From: Paraescarpia echinospica
Lineage: Eukaryota; Annelida; Polychaeta; Sabellida; Siboglinidae
Assembly (NCBI GenBank): GCA_020002185.1
Contig: CM034544.1
Location: forward strand, 32,246,392 to 32,310,391
Direction: 5' to 3'
Length of the DNA stretch: 64,000 bases
Below, piece after piece: positions 53,215 through 64,000 of this stretch. The notes under the pieces are model-generated. The model ran no database searches. It had not been told where the DNA came from and saw nothing but the letters and a program-made list of their open reading frames with translations. The translations under genes and the position numbers were made by a program. Numbering within the stretch: the stretch's first letter is position 1; every line of letters starts with the position of its first letter.

Positions 53215-53781
53215 AATAAATCATTATTTTTAAGGTTTATATATATTAAATAAACCTGAAATAGTGTTTGCAGTTTTATTATTGTGCCTGCGAAATGTAA
53301 AAATTGCAAACAAAACATTCACAATCTGAACACGCTCTATTGTGGATGACGGTTGGGTTTAGTCACTAGGCCATTTGATATTCGGCGCATTTGCATTGGT
53401 CCCCCTTTTAAGACAACTGATTCAGTGACCTTCCTGCTAATAACTACCACACCTGACTGATTCCAGGTAACAGAACAGACAGTGTCGCTTTAAGAATGAA
53501 TATCATTGTTTGAACAGCGCAGCTGTGTATGTGTCCATCAATGATCAACTATGAACGAGCAGTCACATATGTTACAACTGTGGGGTGAAGGTAAATATGA
53601 TAATTGTGTCATGACTATCATGAAAATATTATGTTGAATCAAAATAAATGAAGTTGTTGCGAATTTTATAGCAATCTTTGTTAAGTTCTTGTTACGTCTT
53701 TTCATATTTGTTTTCTAACTGATACTATAGTCGAGCTAGCGTATGTGTGTGAGGGTGTATGTACATGGCTATATTCCGTTT
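53215..53781. other. intergenic with dispersed 47-bp repeat
   Basis: 53315-53361 (ACATTCACAATCTGAACACG ... GGTTGGGTTTA) is repeated at 55118-55164 with few changes. A short ATG frame (53551-53590) ending GGTGAAG|GTAAAT looks like a possible first exon but has no other support. Confidence 0.5.
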
Positions 53782-54520
53782 CAGTACTGGAATAAGTACT
53801 CCAGTAAAGTACTTATATAAAAAGTACCTCCCAAACAAAGTACTTAAGTAAATATATCCCTCTTCACACGTTCTTAAGTAAGAGCTTTATAGAAAAGCAC
53901 TTAAGTAACAAGGTACAAAAGTTGCTGGCTGTCAGCACCCACAAACAAAGAGATAATGTATACGTTGTGCCTTGTAAATTCCTTCTTCAATTAACCTAGT
54001 AGAGTAGTTCTCTGCAAGCAGCAAAGCATTACTACTATCACCTCACACAGTCTGATTAGCTCAAGATAAATGCTTTAGAATGTTTTCACATATTTGCTAG
54101 TCGGTGTAAGATGAAGCGCCGGGATTGAGGTAAAATGTTACCCAGCAATTCATCTGTGTTCACAAATTGGAAGCTAGTGAGGCCTGAATCCGCATAGCCT
54201 AGTGTGACAAGCTTGTCAAATGGGAGAACTGCCTTCAAGGGACCACTGATTCCTTCTGTCCGACAACTGTCAACCTGTCCCAGTGTCTCCTGCTTCGTAA
54301 ACCCCAGAATAAAGCCAAAATTTTGTAGTCAGTCGAGGGTCAGCCATACGAAACTGCACCATCACTGCATTTATAACATAAAAAATATCTAAAAAACATG
54401 GGGGTAGAAAGTAAAGAAGTACATATACACTTTACAAGTAAAAGTTAAATTACAAGTACATTAAAAAAATACTTCATTAGTGTAACGAAGTAAAATGTAC
54501 TTTGTTACATAGCGTCACTG
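53782..54520. mobile_element. possible hAT-like MITE with AAGTACTT motifs
   Basis: Left CAGTACTGGAATAAGTACTC; right, in reverse, CAGTGACGCTATGTAACAAA. AAGTACTTA and its variants are dense near both ends. Ends agree only at CAGT and no target duplication is seen. Confidence 0.45.
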
Positions 54521-54839
54521 GGTAAGATAATGTTTCCCTCCTCAACGGTTTCAGTCTTTCAAGGATGCGTATATTGCTCATGGAAAAAAATGTAGGTCAA
54601 TCGCATAAATTATGTATTCAATATTTCGAATTAATTCCCCGTCGGTTAAGAATTTTATGCACTATTTTCACGGGTGTTAAACTCGCGTTCGGCGAAGCCA
54701 ATTACTAGCTTAATTCTGCTGACTTTCATACTATGGGTAGGATATCTGCAAGGGGTAGCTTGATTGCGAGGATGGTCAGGGACGGATTTAAGACTTTACC
54801 AATGGCGCACAGAGTGCAGCTACCCATTATCCCCCTTGA
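54521..54839. other. intergenic, no recognised feature
   Basis: Nothing recognised. Confidence 0.4.
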
Positions 54840-56204
54840 GGCATAATAATAACTTTATTTGTCCACAAAAAGGAAATACATTTTGCACCGAGGAGGGTGC
54901 ATAATTAAACGAAGTGTTTAAATCACATTGCAGTATGTATATAATCAAATCCAGTATGTATAGACAGTTGTTAGTTAGTAATACTGAGTGTTGTACATAA
55001 ATAATAGTAGAATCATGAATCATTCGGTCACGACATACCAGCAGTAGTAAATAAATTAAACATGTTAAAACATTATTGAATTAATATGTTAAAACAATAA
55101 TATGGCAATATTAAAAGACATTCACATTCTGAACACGCTATATTGTGGATGGCGGTTGGGTTTAAGCCAAAGACATTTGATCAATGATGTGATGTTTCTA
55201 TGACTTGTTCAGGAACTTGATGGAGGATAGAATACATGATTTCAGGGCACGCTGAGCTCGTACATGTGGCATTCTGTGCCTCTTTCAGAAGGGAGAAGGT
55301 CATACTGGTCGTGTAAGAAGTGGGTGGGGTCAACTATGATTTTCTTTGCTATCTGCAGGGTTCTCGACTTGTACAAATGATGTAAACTTGTTTCGGGTGT
55401 ACAACATCCAGCGATCTTGCAAGAAATGGTATAGGCCTGTAGCTTATTTAGTTCCCCCTGTTTTTGACTGAAAGATTTCCCCACCAGCAAATAAACCCGA
55501 AATAATAAACACTTTTCACAAATGAATCATGAAACAGAGACGGTGTTTCTGTCGACGTGCATTGAATTGAGTTTTCTCCCACCTTCATTTGTCATCGATT
55601 GTAGTACCAAGATATTTATATGAATGTACAATTTCTATGTTTTGCCCTTTGATGATGACAGGATAGTGATGATGTACTCCTGATTGAAAGTCTATTACAA
55701 TTTCCTTGGCTTAGATAACATTCAACTCAAGGCAGTTGACCATGATACAAAAAGACCGACAAGAGCGGTGTCATCTACATATTTAAAACAGTAGCAGCTT
55801 GAACAAGTACTTCTACAATAATTGGTGTACGTGGCATATAGGAATGGTGAAATTGTATATACGGTGACAGCACACACCATTGAGATAGAGACACATGGCG
55901 AGCAGTGACCATTGATGTTTACTTACTGTGCGCGGTTGGTGAGGAAACTATGGGTAAGCATGGCAAATTGCTTACCAACTCCAAGATCAATCGGTTTTCT
56001 AATCATCAGATGCGGCAGAAATGTGGTAAATGCTTATGAAAAATCTATGAATAGGATTCTAGCATACGAGCGTGGACATTCAATGTGTTCATGAATTACA
56101 TTTAACATAGACAAGGTGGCGTCTTCCACACTGCGTTTAATTCTACATGCAAATTGCAGAGAATTAAGTAGATGTTCAACCTCGGGTAACATATATTTCA
56201 GTAT
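54840..56204 (-). mobile_element. decayed L2/CR1-like LINE
   Basis: Minus strand: PEVEHLLNSLQFACRIKRSV and ARILFIDFS (first catalytic Asp; 56034-56200), an eroded palm with YVDDTALVGL (about 55780), then LYKSRTLQIAKKIIVDPTHF and LLPSERGTE (55242-55370). The 3' end is GACAAATAAAGTTATTATTA (54840-54860). 5'-truncated at the junction with the next LINE (56204). Confidence 0.82.
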
Positions 56205-58960
56205 GTTCCCCGGCAATGTTCCCTGTAGTATTGTTTTTGAGAGCCCCCTTGATCGTGTTACATGGCCATACCATCTCAGTTTGCTCTTTTTTACTGTGGT
56301 CAGCAGGTCTTCGTAATGTCCCACATGTTGAGTGATGATTTTTCTGATTTCATTGTTGGTGATGTGGTCTATGTAGGAAATACCGATGATTCTTCGGTAG
56401 CATTTCATTTCCACTGCAGCAATTCTTCTTTGCAGTTCCGCTGTGAGGGTCTATGATTTGCATGCATACAGAAAGATGGAAAGGACCAGTGTACGTACTA
56501 GTTTAAGTTCTTGTCTCTCCAAACTGGTTTCAATTTCGCCAGTGCTGCTAATGTTTGCGCAGACCTTGCAAGGATTTCGTTCCTGGTACACTCGTCATTG
56601 ATGATAGCTCCGAGGTACTTGAATTGACTTAATGTTTCCAGTTCGCATCCATTGGCAGTTATTCAGGACCTCATTGCATTTTTGCTGTTTGTCATTAGCT
56701 TGTTTTTTCTGTGTTAATTTCCATTCTATATCTGGCTGATGTTTCATCCAGTCGGTTCACAAGGTTAGCAAGTTCCTCTTCACTTCCAGCCAACCCGTCG
56801 ATGTCATCAGCGAACCGTAGGTTGGTGATGTTGCGTCCTCCAATGTTGACTGTGCCAGTGTGATCTTCCAGGGCATCTGTCATTATTCGTTCAAGGAATA
56901 TCTTGAATAATGTAGGTGACAAGAGGCACCCTTGACGGACTCCGACTGATCTGTGGAACCATTCACATGCAGCGCCTTGCACCAGTACTGCGCTGCTAGC
57001 TTTAGCGTATAGCTGCTCGATGGTGTGTACTAGTTTTCGTCCAGTAGTGTAGTTCTTAATTTTCGCCCATAGTGCGGCATGCCACACCCTGTCAAATGCC
57101 TTCTTGAAATCAATGAAGACATGACATAGTTCCTGTTGATGTTGCAGGTATTTTTCACCCAGAACACGAATATTGAATATTTGTTCCGTGGTGTTTCTTC
57201 CACTGCGAAAGCCCGCCTGTTCTTCGGCGATGATCTCTTCAACTTGTGGCTCTCAGCATCACTTTGCTCGCATGGCTAATGAGGCTGATGGTTCGGTAGT
57301 TTTGACATTGTTGTAGGTTGTCTTTCTTGGGGAGAGTAATTATCAGTGATTGAGTCCATGCTGTTGGCCAATCTCCAGTCAACCAGATTGTGTTGCAGAT
57401 GTTGGTGAGGATGTCTATCACCGTTTCTCCTCCGTTCATTATCAGTTCTGCTGGGATGTTGTCAAATCCAGAACTTTTCCCTTCTTCAATGATCTTACAG
57501 CTATCTCCACTTCTTCACGTAAAATTAGAAAGTCGTCCTCATTTGATGATTCTTGGCTGGCTAGAACACTTAGATCTCCGTTGGTCTGGAAGTTGCATAA
57601 CTCCGAACAGTATTCCGTCCATCTGTTGATAATGATTTTTTTTCTTCAGTGAGGCATTTCCCTTCTTTGTCTTGAATTATGTTGTCTTTCTCCTGCCTTT
57701 GCTTTGTCAATTATCTCACGACTTGGTACGCTCCTTTGCTGTTGTTGTTGGTGAGGCAGTCTTCAATTTCCATGCACTGTTCTTCAATCCATTTTTTCTT
57801 TGTTTTTTATTCTCTTTCTGATCTTCTTGTTGATCTCACTGTACTTCGCTGTTCCTTATTCCATGTACTTGTCTTTCTTCAAACCTCTCCTAGTGTCACA
57901 CATTTCCATAATTTCTTTTGTGACCCAGGGCGGTGTTTCTCTAGGATGTCATTTGCTGTTTCTGTCATCACTGCATTAAAATTGATAGTCATCGCTTGAG
58001 CAGTGATGAAAACTTACCTCCAATTGTTGCTTGGAATGACGCCAAGATCGCAGAGTCTTTCAGTTTGTCCAAGTTGAACTTGAGCCTGGTATTCTTAGGT
58101 TTGTTGATCTTTTTCAGCCGTACTTTGAAATTCATAAATACGAGATCATGGTCATTTCCTACGTTTGCTCCTGGGAAAGTCCTTGATTTGGCCCTGTTGA
58201 TTTCAGATCTGAACCGATTTTGCACCAGGGTGTAGTCAATCTGATTGTGATCTCTTCCGTCAGGTGCATGCCATGTCCATCTTCGGGATGCTTTATGTCT
58301 TCCAAGTGTTTATACAAGCACCATGATGTTGTAGTCGGCAAACTCCAGCAGGCGCAGCCCCCTCTCGTTAGTTGTAGCATTAAATAAAGCACCGCAGGAA
58401 TCGTTCCATTCTGCATGTGCATCGGCACCCACTTTGTTTTGGAGTTGATTGTAGAATTCTTCCACTTGCTCATCATCATTAACTGATGTTGGGGCATAGA
58501 CTTGTATCACGGTGATGTTGAAGGGTGTTGCTCTAAGGCGCATGGTTATGAGCCTGCTGGAAGTTGGGTGCCACCATAGTACCGAGTTCTTTATGTTTTT
58601 GTTGACAATGAATCCTACTCCCTTTACATGTTTGTCATTTTCTCCACTGTAGTAGAATGTATTTCCTTCATCTGTTTGTACTTCACCACAGCTCTTTCAC
58701 CTGGTCTCGCATAGTCCAATGTGGTGCCATGTATATCTTTCCATCTCATGTTCAAGTTCTTTCATTTTTCCTGTTTGGTTAAGTGTTCTTATGTTCAATG
58801 AGGCAATAGTGATGTAGTCCCACCCACGGTTCGTTTTGGGTGAGTGTCCATCAGTAGCATATTGGTCACGTCCGTCCTGATGGGAGACGGATGGCGCGGT
58901 CATTGGTAACCCGGGCTGCGATCGATCCGGTATCGACTTTGGTGCTTTGCTCATCATGTA
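56205..58960 (-). mobile_element. decayed LINE with apurinic-type endonuclease and RT
   Basis: Endonuclease: ASLNIRTLNQTGKMKELEHE and GLCETR (58697-58957), FNITVIQVYAPTSVNDDEQV and TTNERGLRLLEFADYN (58310-58543), FPGANVGNDHDLVFMNFKVR (57989-58225, HD of the active site). RT: TLPKKDNLQQCQNYRTISLI (57239-57439), MWHAALWAKIKNYTTG, GVRQGCLLSPTLFKIFLERI and NLRFADDIDGLAGSEEELAN (56695-57087, FADD catalytic box). C-terminus: MEMKCYRRIIGISYIDHITN and LRWYGHVTRSRGLSKTILQG (56205-56414). Multiple frameshifts. This is the most complete LINE here. Clade not assigned. Confidence 0.92.
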
Positions 58961-59628
58961 GCGTGTCTGGGGCAGTAGTCTTTATCATTTCAACATCGAT
59001 TCGTGGTTTATAATTGTACATTTGGCAAATTCTATGTTGTAAATGTTGTTGTTGAGATAAACTAAACTATGACGTCACAGTGTCATGCGTGTATCAATGT
59101 AAAGAAGATGAACTCCGAGTGGCTCATAAAAACAGTAGGGCCTAGCTACAGACTTACTTACTTTTTATGTACGATTTCAACAGCGCCGTTATCGCCTAGA
59201 CAGTATAACCATTTTGCTTTCTTCTGTATCAGCACAGTAGTTTGATATCCACTAATTCAATGCCAGCGTGCGATTTCTCAAAACGTCCACAAATAGCATC
59301 GCGTAATCAAAAATGGAACGTTTCCATTATCTCTAACATAGACATCATAAACACTATTTTGTATCAAACGTTCTCTAAGTAGTTTTCTTCTTCGTTTTAT
59401 TCCTACTTTTCTTCTTTTCTGAGACTATTAATTATCGCTGCCTTCTTCCACCATGTAAGTATGTAATCCCACCATGAAGCATTTTCGCAGTTGTGAACTG
59501 AAAGTACCTTACGTTTGTTACTCTGTCCGCATATTGTATGTTAATGCTTAGTCGCCAGGTGGCAGCGCTACTGTAGCTGCCTGTTAGAAGGTACTGCCAC
59601 TGGCGGAGATAATTATACTGATATAATA
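58961..59628. other. intergenic, no recognised feature
   Basis: The first part could be the 5'UTR of the LINE to the left. No other feature seen. Confidence 0.4.
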
Positions 59629-60359
59629 ATAATAATAATAAACATTTATTTCAGACATCAAGGGACATAACAGCATACAGTACGTCCATAATAAGGTCAA
59701 TAAATATGTGCATAATTATAAAATGAATACCCAAAAATGAGTTAAGCACAACTACAAAATATTATATAATGCACCTATCCATGTTTTGTGTAATGCAGAA
59801 GTGGTATATACATGACTGTTAAGAGTACAATTCAGTTGGTGGAAATAGATAACCTCCTCATTAAACTGTAAATGCATTTTCTAATACCTTCTTCAGTTCA
59901 GCATATCTCTGCGAGACGTAGCTGCCCAGATGATCCCACGATACGCTGCTCTGTCTGCCGTTCGTCTCCCTGCTCTCACGATGTCGTCTTCCAACCAGTC
60001 GCTGATGTCCTGCTCCCATCTTCTCCTTGGTCTCCCCCTTCCTCTCTTTCCCTCCACTTTGCCTTCTAGGACTGTTTTCTCTAAGGAATTATGTCTTTTG
60101 ATGTGGCCAAAATAACTCAGTTTTAGTCCTTTTATTCTATTCACTAGTTGACAGTTCTTTATGTCAATTTTTTTTAAGGATCTCTGCATTGGTTGTTCTT
60201 GTTATCCATGGCACTTTTCTGTTTAACATTTAATCTCAAACGCTTGTATTCTTCTCATGTCTTCTTTGTTTAGTGTCCACGTTTCGCTCCCGTATAGAGC
60301 TGTTGGGAAAACGCAAGTTTTTAAAATTCTTATCTTTGTTGGTATGTTTTGTCTAATAC
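59629..60359 (-). mobile_element. LINE 3' end with C-terminal domain and TTATTA tail
   Basis: The minus strand from 60359 reads GIRQNIPTKIRILKTCVFPT, ALYGSETWTLNKEDMRRIQA, SYFGHIKRHNSLEKTVLEGK and VEGKRGRGRPRRRWEQDISD, ending RRDMLN near 59893. Then comes a 3'UTR ending GATGTCTGAAATAAATG and (TTA)n at 59623-59650. Continuous with a different LINE from 60360 on. Confidence 0.85.
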
Positions 60360-60770
60360 CAGTGTTACAATTGTCAACAACCGCAGTGGCAAACATGATA
60401 TTTGCACTGCATCTCATAGGCAGGTTATGTAAGATCCTGTATGCATTATTGTAAGATACAACAAAACGCTGAAATGACAACTTTCTATATTTAACCCATA
60501 ATGAGCACAAATACATATTACTACAATAGCAAGAGAATAACTTATTTTTCACTTGCTTAGAAGAAAAATAAAATATTCTAAGCAAAACATTGCACTTGTC
60601 ATAAATGCTCCTTTGTTTTGCTTTTATATCAGCTTCATCACACAAAATATCAGTTATTATATGACCAAGATACTTATAGGACTTGGTCACATTTAACAGA
60701 GTTTCGCCAACATTATATTTGCTACCTGACCTATCTTCATAGAATCAAAAACATTACCTGAGATTTTTTA
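60360..60770 (-). mobile_element. LINE fragment fused to the 3' end of another LINE
   Basis: Minus strand: SYKYLGHIITDILCDEADIK, YCSNMYLCSLWVKYRKLSFQ and RILHNLPMRCSANIMFATAV. The same family as the LINE at 16760-17840 (RILNNLPMRCSA). The 155-codon frame 60223-60690 runs through the junction without a stop. Confidence 0.85.
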
Positions 60771-60871
60771 CTAGTAAACATAATATCATTATTGCATCCA
60801 TATGAATACCTTGCATCAGTAAGCTTTTGTAAGCCCTTAGTTGAGGGTGTTTGTTCGATCTCCATTTCTAC

Positions 60872-63784
60872 GTTTTTACTCTTTTGGCCGAAGGTCCAAG
60901 GGATTATTGCCATCACTCTGCGTTCGCCGTACGACGTCCGCCGTCCGCCGTCCGCCGTCCACGGTCCGCCGTCTGCCGTTTGCTGCCGTATCTCAGAAAC
61001 CGTTCAGCAACTTTTTCTCTAATTTTATATAAACATATCTTAGGACACTGAAATCTGTATTTGATTGAATCATTCTAAGGGCTCCAAAACTGGTAAAAAT
61101 GTAACATTTTGCCTATTTTTTCAAAAACTGTTCAGCAACTTTTTCTCTAATTTTGTATATACATTTCATGTGGTAGTGTCACTTTACACAATAAATCTGT
61201 ATTTGATTGAATCATTCGAAGGGCACCTAATGACCCCCCAAAAAGGACTTTTCACATTTTGCCTATTTTTTCTTAAGTAACTTTTTCTCTAATATTGCAT
61301 AGACATTTCATGTGGTAGTGCCACTGTACATAATCAATCTGTGTTTGATTGAATCATTCTAAGGGCACCAAAGGTCCCCTAAAATGCTAAATTTGCTAAC
61401 TAAATGGTCTACTGTAGCAGCAGATCCAGTCCTTTTGTTCAACTAATCCCTTTTCCCACAACATCTGTCACACCTCACTGTGGCTGGCTGGTGTAAAGTG
61501 TGACTAATCTGTAATTGGTCACTGGCAGAGGCTTGAGTCAATAGACAGTGCCCACTAGACCCCTGGACAGTTTTGCCTACATTCTAAGGGGTCATCCTGA
61601 AACAACCAAATGTCAACCATTAGAAGAGTTGACATAGTTCCGCTATACACAAGAATCAAGTATTTGATTGAATTATTCTAGTATCATCAGCATATAGTAG
61701 AACATACATTTGCAAGAACATGTCTACATCATCATCACTAAGGTTGTTGTAAATTTCACCAGCTGCCATGTCAAGTCCCTTATAATTATGACTAACGGTG
61801 TTCAAAATCATTCAGCAAATAACAAAGGAGACACGAGAAGAAGGTTGTCATAGCCCCCCACAATGCAAAATGTTTACACTATCTAGTGATGTGGTTTTGA
61901 GAAGGGCCGTCGGGACTATCCCCTAACAGTAGATTTTTTTGTATTGTACCAGAAACAGAACACTATTCCCCTTCCCAAAACATCTGTCACATGCGGAGTC
62001 TGTCTCTTGTATGGATATATATTTTTATGCAGTTGTTTTATATAAGCAGAAAGTTAATTGAAATTAGTTATTCTTAGGCAAAAGTAATTCCCGGTTTCTC
62101 CTCAATGCATGTATTTAAAAATATGTGCCACAACATTTTATTTTCTATTATAATTATTCCTCTAAATGCAAGACGTGGTGCAATAAGTGAACAGTAAACA
62201 TGTAAACATTTTACTTCCATCATAACCCTTAATGATCTGTAACTATGATTCACAAAAAAAAGATTAATAATTACCTACAGGGTTGTTTGATTTATGCCGG
62301 GCAGAAACTGTTTCTGCCCGGCAGAAACAGCAATAATAAGAAATACATGCCATTGATAGGCAAACGTGTTCTTTTTATAGAAAACGTCAGTTTCTTTCTG
62401 TACCTGTCTACGTATGACAACCATTTGTCTGCCCTGCTCACAATAAACATCACATGAACGATAAAAGGAAGATCACTGCCACTTAACTTGTGGATTATTA
62501 TTATTATAAAACTGCTCTGCTACTGCTTGGTGGACAGTTAATTAGTGGCTCAAGTTCAAATACATCAGCACGTTTTTCACACCTGCATGGTAGTTTAGGC
62601 TCAGTAGTGTGCTGGCAGCCACTAAACCCATAGGCTTGTGTGAAAAGGATAGTTGGCAGAAGAACTAACTTCAAAGCACCATTGCATCCATTTAGCCAGG
62701 CAGCAGTCACACTGTCTGCTGTTTGTTTGTACGTATAGGCTTAATGATCCCAATACACCTATCTGTTGGCACAATGTCAGATAATAGAACTAGGTTAAAC
62801 ATCTTAACAATAACTTTAATTAGTTCTGTGGGGCTGTTTTTAAGTATTCATTTATAACATTATCAATACCACGTGCCTTTTTGTTTTTGACTTTTTTGAT
62901 TTTCATTAGTATGTCATCTTGTGTGAATGGTCTGTTTATGTGTAATGGCCCCCCAAAAGGATCCCAAAATTAGAAAATTTTCACATTTTGCCTTTTATTA
63001 AAAAATCGTTCAGTAACTTTTTCTCTAATTTTTCATACACATTTCATGTGGTAGTGCCACTATACACAATACATCTGTATTTGATTGAATAATTCTAAGG
63101 GCACCAAATGTCCCCTAAAATGCTAAATTTGCTAACTAAAATTAATTGTCTACCTCAGAGTAGCTATATTTACAACTTGTTGTGTGTTACTTCCAGCTGT
63201 GGAGCTAAGGTTCTCTCTGTTTGATGGAAACTGTGACTAGTCTGTAATTGGTCACTGGCAGAAGCTTGTGTCAACAGACAGCATTAAACCACTAACCCTG
63301 TTAAACTGGACAGTTGCCTGTAGGTTTTAAACTGTGTCAAACAGTGAGTCTACCTTTTGCTCTCAAATAATCTGTCCTCTTAGTTTTACACATAAAGACA
63401 TAATCTGGCATAACTTGATAAGTCTTTGTAGCAGCACATTTGTACTTCCAATGTATCATTACAACATAACATACATATTACATAATGTGTGCCACATTTG
63501 AATGTTGTGCATGTAATATTTCCATGCAATCCATTTGCATATATAATGTAAAACTTCAACAGCCATTTTTCAGTTTTTGACCCCTACCATGTTCAATGCT
63601 CCATAACTTCGCCAATTTTTGTAGCAGTCAGAATTTTTGAAACCGTGTAAAGCACCCTACCAAACCTTTACAAGAATGTAAGAAAACAATGTTACAATTT
63701 TTCCGACTTATCACTCATTTGGTCAACCGGGGTCACATAAAGACGTATTAGTCCAAAGGACTTCAGGGCCTCTTGGCCCATTTT
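60872..63784. mobile_element. composite interspersed repeat, copy 5
   Basis: Left end TTTTGGCCGAAGGTCCAAGG with GTCCGCCGTCCGCCGTCC nearby; right end TTAGTCCAAAGGACTTCAGG and GGCCTCTTGGCCCATTTT. Longest copy. It contains several 155-bp sub-repeats (60990-61400, 62950-63110), the remains of the reverse-transcriptase fragment with the YADD join (61690-61830, minus), the 61960-62730 block shared with copy 2 and the terminal block shared with copies 1 and 2. A second start-like region at 62940 suggests partial internal duplication. Confidence 0.78.
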
Positions 63785-64000
63785 GATTATGTGTTGTTCA
63801 TTGGTGATTCGTAATATGGACGATCAAGGAGCTTGGCTGGCCCAGACTTATACTAATAGAAGGTTCAACTTCCAGTAATTGTGCTACGCATCGAAGCAGA
63901 AGCATGGTTGACACGAATCGCAGTCCTCTTGAGGGACAGTCCGTGGCTGTGACAGCCGAATAACGCTACGTTCCAATCACCTCGTATTAATAGCGTACAT
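63785..64000. other. right edge, no recognised feature
   Basis: Non-repetitive, no exon recognised. Confidence 0.4.

Overview
The window is eukaryotic, AT-rich and dominated by repeats. One host gene can be followed through it. It is on the + strand and encodes a TMX1/TMX4-type thioredoxin-related transmembrane protein (ER membrane disulfide oxidoreductase). Seven exons (5173-5297, 12617-12662, 13227-13355, 17951-17996, 18421-18522, 20197-20301, 37873-37992) have canonical splice sites and matching phases. They join into 223 codons plus a stop. The signal-peptide exon is not seen and probably lies left of the window. The gene, the many decayed LINE lineages, a tRNA-headed SINE family, hAT-type MITEs, a MULE and an LTR fragment point to a marine invertebrate. 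A lancelet is my best guess, partly because I recall (unverified) intronic minisatellites that overlap splice junctions in lancelets. The sequence alone does not prove the species.

Layout: 217-3578 is a 41-bp minisatellite and 3651-3958 a 43-bp one, followed by a hAT-like MITE (3978-4655). The gene body 5173-37992 contains a SINE, copies of a composite repeat of about 2-3 kb that carries a reverse-transcriptase fragment (7609-9583, 10092-12421, 20359-22440), a 24-bp minisatellite (14511-16055), a LINE (16760-17840), a triplicated exon-like segment (17952-18095), an LTR with primer-binding site (18730-19310) and a 51-bp array made of 3'-splice-site-like units (19880-20196). It also contains a MULE transposon (about 23713-28194) lying inside a second decayed transposon-like gene, a 26-bp minisatellite (29740-30560), an L2-like LINE (30640-32660), further LINEs and a 604-bp MITE just before the last exon.

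Downstream, 39499-48643 is a 9.1-kb array of about 247 copies of a 37-bp unit with higher-order duplications. It is followed by a good splice acceptor (48916) that may belong to an alternative or UTR exon of the same gene. The remainder (49060-60770) is a series of minus-strand LINE remnants, two of them fused to a different LINE, plus an 802-bp hAT MITE with a perfect 8-bp target duplication (50845-51646) and small tandem arrays. A final composite repeat copy occupies 60872-63784.

Almost all long open frames here are by-products of tandem arrays or pieces of retroelements. The only convincing host protein is the TMX. No rRNA, CRISPR array, operon or bacterial-type feature is present. The tRNA-like boxes seen belong to SINEs.
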